Shown: piece after piece, positions 24,835 through 34,664 of the stretch | Layout: each line of letters opens with the position of its first letter | Position numbering within the stretch: position 1 is the stretch's first letter | Assembly: GCA_037130755.1 (NCBI GenBank) | Contig: JBAXSI010000015.1 | Coordinates: 1 to 64,000, forward strand | DNA from: UBA10649 sp037130755 | Lineage (GTDB): Bacteria > Actinomycetota > Actinomycetes > S36-B12 | Direction of reading: 5' to 3' | DNA length: 64,000 nt | Program-made: the position numbers and the translations under genes | The notes under the pieces: model-generated | Told to the model about the DNA's origin: nothing | The model's database searches: none | The model's input: the letters and a program-made list of their open reading frames with translations, nothing else

Positions 24835-26087
24835 CAGTCCACCAGCATCTCTCGTCGAAGCAGGTCGTCATACGTCTCGCGACGCACGGCCAGCCTTGCA
24901 GAGCCGTCACGGACGAGGACGACTGGCAGCCGAAGCGCCGCGTTGTAGTTGTTCGACATCGTGTAGCAGTAGGCACCCGTGACCGGGACGACGAGCAAGT
25001 CGTCGACCTTCGGGTCCACGACGGATGCATCCCAAGCAAGGGTGTCACCGCTTTCGCAGTGCCGTCCCACGATGTCGCAGGTGACCTCGTCGCCCACCTT
25101 GCCGACGATGCTCGGCTCGAAGGCCTGTCCGTACAGCGACACCTCGAGGTTGTCGCCCATGCCACCATCGACGGCCACATGTGTGCGGACTCCCCGCTTG
25201 ACCGTGACCACGCGGTAGAGCGTGATGCCGCAGGGCGCCACCATGGATCGCCCGGGTTCGACCATGAGCTCGATGTCGGCGCCGAGGTGCTTGTGCACCG
25301 CCGAGACGGTGCGGTCCGCGTACTCCTCCACCGATGGGGCCTGGTCGGCGTGCACGTACCGCACGCCCAGGCCGCCACCCACGTCGTACACCGGGAACCG
25401 CTCAAGTCTGCTCAGTGCCGCCACGGCGGCTTCGAACTGGTCGAGTGCCGTGACGCCTGACCCGATGTGCGAGTGCAGCCCTCGCAGGTCGATCATCGGC
25501 TCACGTCTGATCTGCGCGATCGTGTCCTCGATCATCGTCGACGGCACGCCGAACTTCGATGCGTCGTGACCGGTCATCATCTTCTCGTGGGTGGTCGCGA
25601 GGACGCCCGGGCTCACCCGCAGCAAGGCCGGGACCGGCGAGGACGCGAGCCTGGCGATCCGCTCGACGTCGTCGAGGTTGTCGATGACGATGTAGCGGAC
25701 TCCCGCGCCGATCGCCGCGTTGATGTCCACGTCGGTCTTGGCGTTGCCGTGGACGACAATCCGGGATGCCGGAGCCCCGCCACGCAGCGCGATGACCAGC
25801 TCGCCCACCGCGGCGACGTCAGTGCCGATCCCCTCCTCGGCGAGCAGCCCGGTGATGACGGCGGATGGGAACGACTTCGACGCGAAGAGCACGAGGCTGT
25901 TCGGGTGCCGGTCCGCGAAGGCATCCCGGTAGCGACGCGCCCGAGCACGAAGGGCACCCTCGTCGACCACGTACGCAGGAGTCCCGTACTGCTCGGCGAT
26001 GGCCTCCATCGGCACTCCGCCCACCGACAGGTGACCACCGGCGTCGAGGCTCGCGCCATCGGGGTAGAGCGACAGATCGATGGACAT
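24834..26087 (-). CDS. lysA: Diaminopimelate decarboxylase-type PLP enzyme
   Basis: This 417-residue fold III PLP decarboxylase converts meso-diaminopimelate to lysine if the family call is right. It shows PLP Lys K71 (FASKSFPS), the phosphate and ring contacts HSHIGSG (205-211) and GGGLGV (237-242), EPGRS (277-281), and the C344-ESGD cysteine that acts in the dimer active site. This set is complete for LysA. AAGGAG precedes the ATG at 26087. Its place at the end of a peptide importer operon, away from threonine/lysine genes, suggests a catabolic or specialised copy; related D-amino-acid or ornithine-like substrates cannot be excluded. Confidence 0.82.
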   Translation of the reverse strand: MSIDLSLYPDGASLDAGGHLSVGGVPMEAIAEQYGTPAYVVDEGALRARARRYRDAFADRHPNSLVLFASKSFPSAVITGLLAEEGIGTDVAAVGELVIALRGGAPASRIVVHGNAKTDVDINAAIGAGVRYIVIDNLDDVERIARLASSPVPALLRVSPGVLATTHEKMMTGHDASKFGVPSTMIEDTIAQIRREPMIDLRGLHSHIGSGVTALDQFEAAVAALSRLERFPVYDVGGGLGVRYVHADQAPSVEEYADRTVSAVHKHLGADIELMVEPGRSMVAPCGITLYRVVTVKRGVRTHVAVDGGMGDNLEVSLYGQAFEPSIVGKVGDEVTCDIVGRHCESGDTLAWDASVVDPKVDDLLVVPVTGAYCYTMSNNYNAALRLPVVLVRDGSARLAVRRETYDDLLRREMLVD

Positions 26088-26100
26088 CGCGGGTCTCCTT

Positions 26101-27171
26101 CTACAGGGCGGGCGCACCGACGAAGTGACAGGCAACGCGGTGCAGGGCGACCTCGAGGCCATCGTCATGGAAGCGGCCGTCGACAGGGCGCAGCGACGGA
26201 TCCTCCAGGCGGCAGCGCTCGGGCTCCCCGAGCTCACGGTAGAGGGGGCAGCGGGTGTGGAACCGGCATCCGCTCGGAATTGCCGTCGGGTTCGGGGTCT
26301 CGCCCCGGAGAACCGTGCGCTCCGCACTGCGGCTGGTCTCGGGCACGGGAATGACGGAGACAAGTGCTCGCGTGTACGGGTGGATGGGCTGTTCGATGAG
26401 CTGAGCTGACGTACCCTCCTCGACGATGCGCCCGAGGTAGACCACAGCGATGCGGTCGGCGAACATCCACGCGAGCGAGAGATCGTGCGTGATGAACAGG
26501 TAGGCGACTCCCAGGCGGTCACGCATGTCCGCCATCACCGTGAGGATTCCCGCACGCAAGGAGACGTCGAGCATCGATACCGGCTCGTCGGCGACGACGA
26601 GGGCGGGCTCGAGGATCATCGCCGCGGCGATGGCCACGCGCTGACGCTGGCCGCCGGAGAGCTGGTGGGTGTAGCGAGCGCCCATCCGCTCCGGCGGAGT
26701 CAGCCCGGCCCGTTCGAGGGCGACGAGCGCCCGCTTGCGGCGGTCGTCCGCGGAGTCACCGATCCCGTTGATGATCAACGGCTCGATGACGGTGTCGAGC
26801 ACCGTGCGACGCGGATCCAAGGACTCGAACGGGTCCTGGAAGATCATCTGGAACCTTGGCCGCATGCTCCTCAGCCGTCGGCCGGTCAGTGGGACCAGGT
26901 CGGTGCCCTCGAAGAGGATGCGACCGGACTCGGGGTTGAGCAGCCGCATGACCGCGTTGGCGATCGACGTCTTGCCGCTGCCGGACTCCCCTACGAGCGC
27001 CAGCGTCTCGCCCGGGTAGACAACGAGGCTGACGCCGTCGACCGCACGGGCAACGACCTTGCCGCGCTGCCCCGGCACCTTCACCCGGTACTGGACCTCG
27101 AGGTCCTCCACCACCAGGACCGGATCGCCGGTCGGCTCGAACGCTCGGGCGGGCATCGGCTGCTCGGTCAT
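26101..27171 (-). CDS. Peptide/nickel-type ABC importer ATPase (OppF/DppF type)
   Basis: This 356-residue ATPase has Walker A GESGSGKTS, Q-loop FQDPFESLDPR, signature LSGGQRQR, Walker B ALVVADEP and the switch H-loop LFITHDLS. The C-terminal oligopeptide-transporter extension has the cysteine pattern CRFHTRCPLYRE, expected for the Opp/Dpp group. Its start overlaps the stop of the partner ATPase by 4 nt (ATGA). Together they form the usual heterodimer. Confidence 0.92.
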   Translation of the reverse strand: MTEQPMPARAFEPTGDPVLVVEDLEVQYRVKVPGQRGKVVARAVDGVSLVVYPGETLALVGESGSGKTSIANAVMRLLNPESGRILFEGTDLVPLTGRRLRSMRPRFQMIFQDPFESLDPRRTVLDTVIEPLIINGIGDSADDRRKRALVALERAGLTPPERMGARYTHQLSGGQRQRVAIAAAMILEPALVVADEPVSMLDVSLRAGILTVMADMRDRLGVAYLFITHDLSLAWMFADRIAVVYLGRIVEEGTSAQLIEQPIHPYTRALVSVIPVPETSRSAERTVLRGETPNPTAIPSGCRFHTRCPLYRELGEPERCRLEDPSLRPVDGRFHDDGLEVALHRVACHFVGAPAL

Positions 27172-28157
27172 GCCGTCACCTGCGTATCCAGCAGGTGGCA
27201 CGCGGCGAGCTGTCCGTCGCCGATGTCGCGCAGTGGCGGCTCCACCGTCGCACAGATGTCCATCGCGACCTCGCACCGCGCGCGGAACCGGCAGCCGACC
27301 TGCTCTCGAGTGAGGTCCGGCGGATAGCCGGGGATACCCTCGATGAACACCCGCTCGCGGCGGATGTTGGGATACGCGCGCAGCAGGCGCTGCGTGTACG
27401 GGTGCTTCGCCCCTCCGGAGACGTCATCGGAGCCGAACACCCGGCCCGCGGCCCCGGACTCGACGATCTTGCCGGCGTACATCACCGCAACGCGGTCGCA
27501 CGTCTGCGCAAGCACCGAGAGGTCATGCGAGATGAGCAGCATGGACAGGTCGTAGCGCGCGCAGAGGTCGCGCAGCAGGTCCAGGATCTGCGCCTGCGTC
27601 ATCACGTCGAGCGCGGTGATCGGCTCATCGGCGATGACCAGCTGCGGACGGCAGGCAAGTGCCATGGCGATCATCACGCGCTGCCGCATACCGCCGCTGA
27701 ACTGGTGTGGAAAATCGCCGGAGCGCCGCGCGGGGATGCCGACCGCCTCGAGGAGCTCGGACACGCGTGCTTTGGCGTCAGCATCCGACGCCTCGATGTC
27801 ATGCACCCGGATCGGCTCGAGGATCTGGCTGCCGATGGTCTGCACCGGGTTGAGGGCATTCAGCGCACCCTGGAACACCACGGATATCTCGCGCCAGCGC
27901 ACCTTGGCCAGGCCCTGGTCGTCCATGCCCACGAGCTCCTGGCCGGCGAAGCGGATCGAGCCCTCCGCGATGCGGGCGCTGCTCGGCAGCAGGTTCGGGA
28001 TGGCCATCGCCATGGTCGTCTTGCCGCATCCGGACTCACCGGCCAGTCCGACGAACTCGCCCTTCTCGATGGTGAAGTCGACGCCGTCGACCGCGAGCAC
28101 GTCGCCGTGCTTGCCCGTGTAGGCGACCTTGAGTCCGCTGATCTCGAGGAGGCTCAC
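27168..28157 (-). CDS. Peptide-type ABC importer ATPase (OppD/DppD type)
   Basis: This 329-residue ATPase has Walker A GESGCGKTT, Q-loop FQGALNALNP, signature FSGGMRQR, Walker B LVIADEPITAL and the LISHDLS switch. It ends with the Cys-rich oligopeptide extension (CRFRARCEVAMDIC). The GTG at 28157 overlaps the stop of the permease gene (GTGA) and has a GAGGGGGAT site. It is the first of the two ATPase genes. Confidence 0.92.
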   Translation of the reverse strand: MSLLEISGLKVAYTGKHGDVLAVDGVDFTIEKGEFVGLAGESGCGKTTMAMAIPNLLPSSARIAEGSIRFAGQELVGMDDQGLAKVRWREISVVFQGALNALNPVQTIGSQILEPIRVHDIEASDADAKARVSELLEAVGIPARRSGDFPHQFSGGMRQRVMIAMALACRPQLVIADEPITALDVMTQAQILDLLRDLCARYDLSMLLISHDLSVLAQTCDRVAVMYAGKIVESGAAGRVFGSDDVSGGAKHPYTQRLLRAYPNIRRERVFIEGIPGYPPDLTREQVGCRFRARCEVAMDICATVEPPLRDIGDGQLAACHLLDTQVTA

Positions 28158-29053
28158 TGGATCCCCCTCAGCTTCGGGTTGGAGACCCGCTCGAACGACT
28201 GTCCGACGAGGGTGAAGCCGAGTACCACGACGAGGATCCCGAGGCCGGGCGGAAGGAAGTACCACCATGCGCCGCGACCGACGGCGCCGGAGACGAACGC
28301 GAAGTGCAGCATCGAGCCCCACGAGATGCGGTTGGGGTCGCCCAACCCGATGAACGCGAGCGTCGCCTCGGCGAGGATGCAGCCCGCGACGACCAGGATG
28401 GTGTTGGCCACGATCAACGACAGCAGGTGCGGCGTGATGTTGGTCCGGATGATGCGGCCGTTCGACGCCCCGAGCGATCGGGCGCGCGGCACGAACTGCC
28501 GCTCGCGCAAGGACAGCGTCTGCGACCGCACGATGCGAGCCGTGCGGGGCCACGCCAGGACGCCGATGACCAGGATGACGATCACCAGGTTCTGACCGAA
28601 GATCGCGGCGAGGGCGATCATCAGCGGGAGGGCGGGGATCACCAGGAAGAAGTCGGTGACGCTCATCGCCGCGGAGTCAACCGGCCCGCGGAAGAAGCCC
28701 GAGAGGATGCCGAGTCCCGCGCCGATGATCGTTGCGATGAGGGTGGCCATAATGCCGACGAACAGGGAGATGCGCGCGCCCACCAGGAACTCGCTGAAGA
28801 CGTCACGGCCGAGCTCGTCTGTGCCCAGCCAGTAGGTCGTCGACGGCGGCTGGAAGATCGACGACGAGTCGGCGCCCACCTCAGTCGGGTCGAACGGCCA
28901 GATCATCGGCCCGAACACCGCAGCGATCGTCACGATCACCAGGATGATCACGCCCCAGCGGCCCATGCGATCGGCCCACAGCAGCGACCACGTCGACGGC
29001 GGCTGCTCGTACTCGATGTCGTCGAACTCCGCGGGATTCACCTCTGCGCTCAT
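28154..29053 (-). CDS. Peptide-type ABC importer permease (OppC/DppC type)
   Basis: This 299-residue permease has an N-terminal cytoplasmic stretch, the OppC_N helix (WGVIILVIVTIAAVFGP), the GTDELGRDVFSE motif and five further helices. The EAA loop equivalent is ARSLGASNGRIIRTNITPH. The ATG at 29053 overlaps the stop of the OppB-type gene by 4 nt. Confidence 0.92.
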   Translation of the reverse strand: MSAEVNPAEFDDIEYEQPPSTWSLLWADRMGRWGVIILVIVTIAAVFGPMIWPFDPTEVGADSSSIFQPPSTTYWLGTDELGRDVFSEFLVGARISLFVGIMATLIATIIGAGLGILSGFFRGPVDSAAMSVTDFFLVIPALPLMIALAAIFGQNLVIVILVIGVLAWPRTARIVRSQTLSLRERQFVPRARSLGASNGRIIRTNITPHLLSLIVANTILVVAGCILAEATLAFIGLGDPNRISWGSMLHFAFVSGAVGRGAWWYFLPPGLGILVVVLGFTLVGQSFERVSNPKLRGIQ

Positions 29054-30018
29054 TTGGTCACCGCCACGCGGGGGTCGAGTCGGCGGTAGACCAGATCGGC
29101 ACCGAAGTTTGCGACAAGCACGACCACCGCGGTCACGAGGAAGCACGCCTCAAGCACGGGATAGTCGCGTGACAGCACCGAGTTGTAGGTCAGCAGTCCC
29201 ATGCCCGGCCAGGAGAAGACGACCTCCACCTGGATGGCTCCGGCCACCAACGCCGAGATGTACAGCACCGATGCGGTAAGCACCGGCAGCAGCGCATTGC
29301 GGAATCCGTGCTTCCACACCATCGTGCGCCGGGACAGGCCCTTGCCACGCGCGGTGAGCATGTAGTCCTCACCCATGACGTCGACGAGTGACGTGCGGGT
29401 GATGATGATGAAGAACGCGATGTCGACGATCGCCAGCGTGATCGTCGGCAGGATCAGGTGCCGGGCCACGTCCATGACCTGCTGGAACCCGTTGTGATAG
29501 ACCGCGTTCGGGGTGGTGATGCCTGAGATCGGCAGGCCACCGATCCATACCCCGAACGTGAACACGAGCAGCATGCCGACCCAGAACGTGGGCAGGCTCC
29601 AGAAGATCAGCGATGTGACGACCGTCGCGTTGTCCGACTTCTTGCCCTGCCGCGATCCTGCGAACACTCCGATCATGATGCCGACGCACACGACGATGAT
29701 GGTCGACACCGTGAGCAGGATGAGCGTGTTGACGAGGGCCCGGCCGATGACGTCGCTGACCGGCTCCCTGAGCGAGAACGAGTAGCCCAGGTCGCCGTGC
29801 AGCAGGTTCGACAGGTAGCGGAAGTACTGCTCGAGCAGGGTGCCGTCGAGCCCGAACGTCCGGCGAAGCTCCGCCACTTGCTCGGGATCCAACTTCTGGC
29901 TCCGCGCGATCAGGCGAACCGGATCGCCGGGGATGACGTGGAAAAGGAAGAAGTTGAACGTGACGATCGCGAAGATCGACGCCAGCAGTACGAGGACCCT
30001 ACGCAGAAGAGGAGGCAT
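29050..30018 (-). CDS. Peptide-type ABC importer permease (OppB/DppB type)
   Basis: This 322-residue permease has the classic OppB start (a helix followed by FHVIPGDPV), a 60-residue periplasmic loop with LRRTFGLDG and GDLGYSFSLREPV, and five more helices. The EAA loop reads TARGKGLSRRTMVWKHGFRNALLP. A GAGGAGG-type site lies before the ATG at 30018, which is 12 nt after the binding-protein gene. Confidence 0.92.
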   Translation of the reverse strand: MPPLLRRVLVLLASIFAIVTFNFFLFHVIPGDPVRLIARSQKLDPEQVAELRRTFGLDGTLLEQYFRYLSNLLHGDLGYSFSLREPVSDVIGRALVNTLILLTVSTIIVVCVGIMIGVFAGSRQGKKSDNATVVTSLIFWSLPTFWVGMLLVFTFGVWIGGLPISGITTPNAVYHNGFQQVMDVARHLILPTITLAIVDIAFFIIITRTSLVDVMGEDYMLTARGKGLSRRTMVWKHGFRNALLPVLTASVLYISALVAGAIQVEVVFSWPGMGLLTYNSVLSRDYPVLEACFLVTAVVVLVANFGADLVYRRLDPRVAVTK

Positions 30019-30030
30019 GCGGGCTCACGG

Positions 30031-31740
30031 CTAGCTGCCGGGCTTCACCTTCAGGTAGTTGTCACGCGTGAAGTTGAAGATCACACCACCCGGCACGGGA
30101 GACCAGCCGGTCCACGTGTCGTTGCGGTAGGCCTGCAGCTTCTTGAGGTAGATCGGGATGAGGTACGCCGAGTCCTCGTAGAACATCTGCTGCATCTTCT
30201 TCACGATCTCCGCGCGCTTGGCAGGGTCGAGCTCGGTCGCCTGCTGGGCATACAGCGCGTCGTAGGCAGGGTTCGAGTAGAACACGTCGTTGTTGCCGCC
30301 GATCTGACTGGTCAACGGCACACCCAGCATGTAGGACGGGTCGTTCACGCCCGAGTCCCAGCCCCACACGAACATGTCCCAGTCGGGACCCTCGGTGTTG
30401 TAGACGGTGCTGGCCATCGTGTCAGAGTCAACCGTCGACACGTCGAGCTTGACCCCGATCTTGGCCGCGCTGGCCGCGAACAGCTGCGCCGTGCGCACGT
30501 CGGTGGAGGTGCTGTCGATAGCGATCAGGCGGAACTCCAGGGGCTTGCCGTCAGCAGTCTGTCGGATGCCGTTGGAGTCCTTCTTGGTGTACCCGGCGTC
30601 GTCGAGCAGCTTGTTGGCCTTGGCGATGTCGTTGTTGATGACCTGGTCGCCGGTCGGCTTCCAGTAGAAGTCGCCGAAGGCGGGCATCAGGATGGAGTCA
30701 CCGGGCTCGGCGTAGCCGGCATACGCCAGCTCGACGATCTGGTTGCGATCGAGTGCGTAGCCGAGCGCCTGACGCACGGCCTTGTCCTTGAGGACCGGAT
30801 TGCCCTTCGAGTTCGCATCCTGCGAGACGTTGAACCCGATGTGGTGGAACGAGAACGACGGCAGTTCCTGCGTGGTGAGGTTCTTGTCGCCCTTGAGTCC
30901 GTCGAAGACGGTCGGCGGAACCTGCGGAATGATGTCGATCTCGCCGTTCTTCAGTGCCTGGGCCTCGAGGTCGTCGTTGGTGTACACCGACCAGGTGATC
31001 CCACTGGCGGCCGGCTTGGTTCCCCACCAGTCCGCGTTGCGCACGACGGAGATGTTCTGACCCTGCTTGCGGGAGTCGAACTTGTACGGGCCGGTGCCGA
31101 TCGGCTTGTCGTTGGTGAACTTCTGCATCTCGTCGGTGCTCATCTTCGACCAGATGTGCTGGGGGAGGATCGGCACGACCAGGCCCGGATCGAATGCCTG
31201 CGGCTTCTTGAACGTCACCTTGACGGTCTTCGCGTCGACGGCCTCGGCCGACACGTAGTCGGTGAAGTACTGCGCGTTGATGCCGAGCTGGTTCTTGCCG
31301 ATCGTGTCGAACGTGTAGACGACATCGTCAGCGGTGAACGGCTCACCGTCCTGCCACTTCACGCCCTCGCGCAGCGTGTACGTGATGGTGTTGCCGTCGC
31401 GCTTGACGTCGGTGGCCAGCGACGGCTCCTGCTTGAGGTCCAGGCCGTAGTCGAGGAGCTTGTCGTAGATCATCGACTGGACCTCGACGGCCTCGGTGGT
31501 GACCGTCGTGAGCGGGTTGAGCGTGTCGATGTCGGACTTCCAGCCCACCCGGATCGGCTTGTCGGCCGACGAGGACGTGGTGTCGGGCGCGCAGGCGGCC
31601 AGCGCGAACGGCACCACCATCGCCATCACGAGCGCGACAAGGGACCGGACCCACAGGCGCGTGCGGCGCGAGGGCTGCTGCGAAGTCTTCATACTCTGCA
31701 TCATCGGAGTGAAGCAGACCCCTTCAGGACCGTCAACCAT
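30031..31740 (-). CDS. Family 5 extracellular solute-binding lipoprotein
   Basis: This binding protein of the peptide/oligosaccharide (SBP_bac_5) family feeds the adjacent ABC importer. A hydrophobic signal ends in a lipobox (FALAAC). Landmarks include DIDTLNPL, the LREGVKWQDGEPFTADDVVY segment (split here for reading) and late VWGWDSGVNDPSYMLG. The start is uncertain. An AAGGA site supports the ATG at 31740, but ATGs at 31704 and 31692 give a more normal signal-peptide length. The ligand may be a peptide or a glycoside, as this family binds both. Confidence 0.85.
   Translation of the reverse strand: MVDGPEGVCFTPMMQSMKTSQQPSRRTRLWVRSLVALVMAMVVPFALAACAPDTTSSSADKPIRVGWKSDIDTLNPLTTVTTEAVEVQSMIYDKLLDYGLDLKQEPSLATDVKRDGNTITYTLREGVKWQDGEPFTADDVVYTFDTIGKNQLGINAQYFTDYVSAEAVDAKTVKVTFKKPQAFDPGLVVPILPQHIWSKMSTDEMQKFTNDKPIGTGPYKFDSRKQGQNISVVRNADWWGTKPAASGITWSVYTNDDLEAQALKNGEIDIIPQVPPTVFDGLKGDKNLTTQELPSFSFHHIGFNVSQDANSKGNPVLKDKAVRQALGYALDRNQIVELAYAGYAEPGDSILMPAFGDFYWKPTGDQVINNDIAKANKLLDDAGYTKKDSNGIRQTADGKPLEFRLIAIDSTSTDVRTAQLFAASAAKIGVKLDVSTVDSDTMASTVYNTEGPDWDMFVWGWDSGVNDPSYMLGVPLTSQIGGNNDVFYSNPAYDALYAQQATELDPAKRAEIVKKMQQMFYEDSAYLIPIYLKKLQAYRNDTWTGWSPVPGGVIFNFTRDNYLKVKPGS
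31691..31701. promoter_or_regulatory. Shared 11-bp motif, second copy
   Basis: The sequence ATACTCTGCAT occurs here, at the possible start codons of the binding-protein gene, and again at 34669-34679 in front of the aminotransferase gene of the same operon. Such an AT-rich 11-mer is rare in this GC-rich DNA, so it may be an operator for the GntR regulator encoded at the head of the operon. Here it also encodes part of the protein N-terminus if an early start is used, which weakens the case. Confidence 0.3.
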
Positions 31741-31797
31741 CTCTCGTTCCTTCCCGAACACCCAGGGAGCCTGCGGCTCCCGTTCGCTGATTGAACC

Positions 31798-33264
31798 TCA
31801 TGCCTGTCCCCGAACGGCGGCCAGGAACGTTTCGTGTCGATCTGCGGCCGCTGCCCATCGTGCCGCTGCCGCAGGATCGGGCGCGGAGCGCTCCCCGTCG
31901 ACGACCGCGAGCACGGACGGCCAACCGATGGACGCAGCGGCCACCTCAGCGGCTCCCGCGGCGGAGCGGTCCGTCTCGCCGCCATCGGTGCCGACCACGA
32001 CGCGGCCCGTGGCGTCCGCGAGCTGCCGACGGAACCAGGGGTCGCTGGCGCTGCCGCCGCTGACCTGGACCTGACCGGCGTCGATGCCGTTCTCCTCGAG
32101 AGTGGCAAGGCATCGACGGCTCTCGACGACGATCCCGTCCACGAGCGCACGCGCGATGTCGGCCCGCGTATGGCCCACATGCAGGCCGGTGATCGAGCCG
32201 GTGAGATCGGGGTCCCATAAGGCCCCCTGCTCCCCCGGTGCCACGTAGGGCAAGAACACCGGCCGGTCGGTCGACGACGTGGACGCCGCGAGCGCCATGA
32301 GGCTGGCCTCGTCGGCAACGCCCATCAGGCCGGCCAGCCACCGGAACGCACCACCCGTGGCCAGCAGGTCCATCTCGAGGCCGTAACTGCCCGGCTCGGC
32401 CATCGGCGTGACGAGGAAGCGGTGCTGGTCGTCGAGGACGACGGCATCGGTGACGCCCAGGATGATCGTGCTGGTGCCGCCCACGTAGGCGATGTCGCCG
32501 GGAGTGCTACACCCCATGCCGATCGCTCCGAGCACGGAGTCTGCGGCGCCGAGGCAGACAGGCACGGCCGCCGCCACCCCCAACGCGGCGGCGGCCGTCC
32601 CAGACAGTGGGGCGGTACTCGACGAGGGCCGGACCTCGGGCAGCGCCAGCGAGGCCCCCGCCAGCTCGGCGGCGGTCGCCACGATCGCCGGATCCCAGGC
32701 GCTGGCCGCGAGATCGAAGCAGCCGAAGCCGGTGGCCGTGCTCGGGTCGGTCGCGAGCTCACCGGTCAGCCAGGCGAACAGGAAGTCCTTCGCGCCGAGA
32801 AGGGTCGCGGAGGCCGAGAGGCGATCGGGCTCGACGCGCACGAGCCTCGCGAGCATCGGCAGCAGGTAGCGGCCGTCGACCCATTGCCCGGTGCGCGAGT
32901 ACAGGTCGCACGGCCCGATAGCCAGACGCAGCGCATCACCCTCGGTCTCGGCGCGGCTGTCCTCCCAGGTGATGGCCGCGCCGATGGGCGCCAGCGCGGC
33001 GTCGACCGTCACGAGCGTCGGAATCATCCCCGACAAACCGATGACCGCCCACGCTGCGCCGTCAGTGGCGCTGCGGATCTGCTGAGCGACCGAGACGGTT
33101 GCCGCGATCCAGTCACGCGGGTCTTGCTCAGAAGCCCCGGGCTCGGAGCGCGAAGTCGCGTAGGACGCCGACGCGCGCGCGAGCACGGCGCCGGAGGAGT
33201 CGAGGGCGACCGCCTTCATCCCGGACGTGCCGAGGTCCAGTCCGACGGCGAGCCCGGCCGTCAT
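31798..33264 (-). CDS. FGGY-family carbohydrate kinase (xylulokinase-like)
   Basis: This 488-residue sugar kinase of the FGGY/ribokinase-hexokinase-actin superfamily opens with the phosphate-binding strand VGLDLGTSGMKAVALD. A GLSGMIPTLV strand and the ATWEDSRA-like sugar-contact segment (AITWEDSRAE) follow. In the C-terminal lobe VGGTSTIIL and VSGGSASDPWFRRQLAD form the adenosine pocket. The substrate may be a pentulose, hexulose or polyol. It sits between an aminotransferase and a family 5 binding-protein gene, suggesting the imported molecule contains a sugar part. Confidence 0.85.
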   Translation of the reverse strand: MTAGLAVGLDLGTSGMKAVALDSSGAVLARASASYATSRSEPGASEQDPRDWIAATVSVAQQIRSATDGAAWAVIGLSGMIPTLVTVDAALAPIGAAITWEDSRAETEGDALRLAIGPCDLYSRTGQWVDGRYLLPMLARLVRVEPDRLSASATLLGAKDFLFAWLTGELATDPSTATGFGCFDLAASAWDPAIVATAAELAGASLALPEVRPSSSTAPLSGTAAAALGVAAAVPVCLGAADSVLGAIGMGCSTPGDIAYVGGTSTIILGVTDAVVLDDQHRFLVTPMAEPGSYGLEMDLLATGGAFRWLAGLMGVADEASLMALAASTSSTDRPVFLPYVAPGEQGALWDPDLTGSITGLHVGHTRADIARALVDGIVVESRRCLATLEENGIDAGQVQVSGGSASDPWFRRQLADATGRVVVGTDGGETDRSAAGAAEVAAASIGWPSVLAVVDGERSAPDPAAAARWAAAADRHETFLAAVRGQA

Positions 33265-33288
33265 CCTCGCGCACCCTGCTGCAGCGCG

Positions 33289-34656
33289 CTACCGACCACG
33301 GGCCACGACCGGCAGCGCCTCGGCTGCGGCCTCCAAGGTGAGGTCGATGTCCTCATCGGTGTGGACCAGCGAGACGAAGAGGTTCTCCAGGTGGGAGGGG
33401 TGGAAGAGCACGCCGCGCATGAGCATCTCGTGGTACCAGCGGGTGAACAGCTCCTCGCTCGCGTTGGCCTCGGCGTCGCGCCAGTTGTGGATCGGCTTGT
33501 CGGCGAACCAGAGCTGGAAGACCGTGCCGATGCCGTCGACCCGAACCGGCAGGCCCGCCTGCTGCGCCAGCTCGGTCAGCCCGTTCGCCAGCCGGAAGCC
33601 CAAGGCGCGCTGCCGCTCGTACAGGCCGGGCTCGGCGAGCAGGCCCATCGTCGCGGAGACGGCCGCGCACTGGACGACGTTCGCGTTGTACGTGCCCGAA
33701 TGCGAGTAGCGGCCCTCAGCGATGATCGACATGACCTCCTTGGTGCCGCCGATGGCAGCCACCGGGAAGCCACCGCCCAGGCCCTTGGCCATTGTCGTGA
33801 TGTCCGGCATGACGTTGAACCACTCCTGCGCGCCGCCGCGGGCGAAGCGGAAGCCGGTGATGACCTCGTCGAAGATCAGCAGGGCGCCGTGCTTGGTCGT
33901 CTCCGCGCGCAGCAGCTCGAGGTAGCCCGGCTCGGGAAGGATGCAGCCGGTGTTGAAGACGGCCGGCTCGGTGATGACAGCCGCGATCTGGTCACCGCGT
34001 TCGTCCATCACCTTCTGGAAGGACTCCGGATCGTTCCACGTGAGGACGATGAGGGTGTCCTCGAGCTCGATCGGCACGCCCGGGCCGGAGGGGATCGGCC
34101 GGGGGCTGCGCCAGTCGCCGGCCTTGGCCGGGTCGACGTGGTTGCTCCAGTACACCGTGTCCTGCCAGCCGTGATAGTGCCCCTCGAAGCGGATCACGAG
34201 GCGACGGCCGGTCACGGCGCGCGAGATGCGGACCGCCGAGCCGACGGCCTCGCTGCCGGAGTTGGTGAACCTGACCATCTCGACCGATGGCACCGCGTCG
34301 ACGACCTTCTGCGCGGCCTCGATCTCGAGCTCGTAGGGCAGGCCGAAGCAGGTGCCGAGGTCGGTGACCGCATTGACAACGGCCTTCGTGACGACCGGGT
34401 TCCGGTGCCCGAGGATCATCGGGCCGAGGCCGAGCAGGTAGTCGATGTACTCGTGCCCGTCAACATCGGTGATGCGCGAGCCCAGGCCCTGGGCGATGAA
34501 CGGCGGGTAGGGCTTCCAGCCGAAGTAGGCGGTGCGGGCACTGCTGCCAGCGCCGCCCGGGATTATCTCGCTGGCCCGGTCGAAGAGCTCCCCCGATCGG
34601 GGCGCGTACGCGGCGTACCGCTCGTCGAACGTGCCGTCGAGTTCCTGTGCGGACAT
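33289..34656 (-). CDS. Class III PLP aminotransferase/aminomutase (HemL-like)
   Basis: This 455-residue fold-type I aminotransferase is of the glutamate-1-semialdehyde aminomutase-like group. It has the GGAGSSARTAYFGW start segment, NSGSEAVGSAVRISRA (PLP phosphate loop), EGHYHGWQD, LLIFDEVITGFRFA (Asp over the pyridine ring) and the PLP lysine K291 in TTMAKGLGGGFP. Catabolic amino-sugar or omega-amino-acid transamination is as likely as aminomutase activity; it is unlikely to be the heme HemL because it lies in a transport operon. The ATG at 34656 follows a TATAGG box and no ribosome site. Confidence 0.83.
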   Translation of the reverse strand: MSAQELDGTFDERYAAYAPRSGELFDRASEIIPGGAGSSARTAYFGWKPYPPFIAQGLGSRITDVDGHEYIDYLLGLGPMILGHRNPVVTKAVVNAVTDLGTCFGLPYELEIEAAQKVVDAVPSVEMVRFTNSGSEAVGSAVRISRAVTGRRLVIRFEGHYHGWQDTVYWSNHVDPAKAGDWRSPRPIPSGPGVPIELEDTLIVLTWNDPESFQKVMDERGDQIAAVITEPAVFNTGCILPEPGYLELLRAETTKHGALLIFDEVITGFRFARGGAQEWFNVMPDITTMAKGLGGGFPVAAIGGTKEVMSIIAEGRYSHSGTYNANVVQCAAVSATMGLLAEPGLYERQRALGFRLANGLTELAQQAGLPVRVDGIGTVFQLWFADKPIHNWRDAEANASEELFTRWYHEMLMRGVLFHPSHLENLFVSLVHTDEDIDLTLEAAAEALPVVARGR

Positions 34657-34664
34657 GGCGGGCA

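Noticed and set aside
29797..31794. A 665-residue plus-strand open frame
   Set aside because: It mirrors the family 5 binding-protein gene, has no domain character and no ribosome site.
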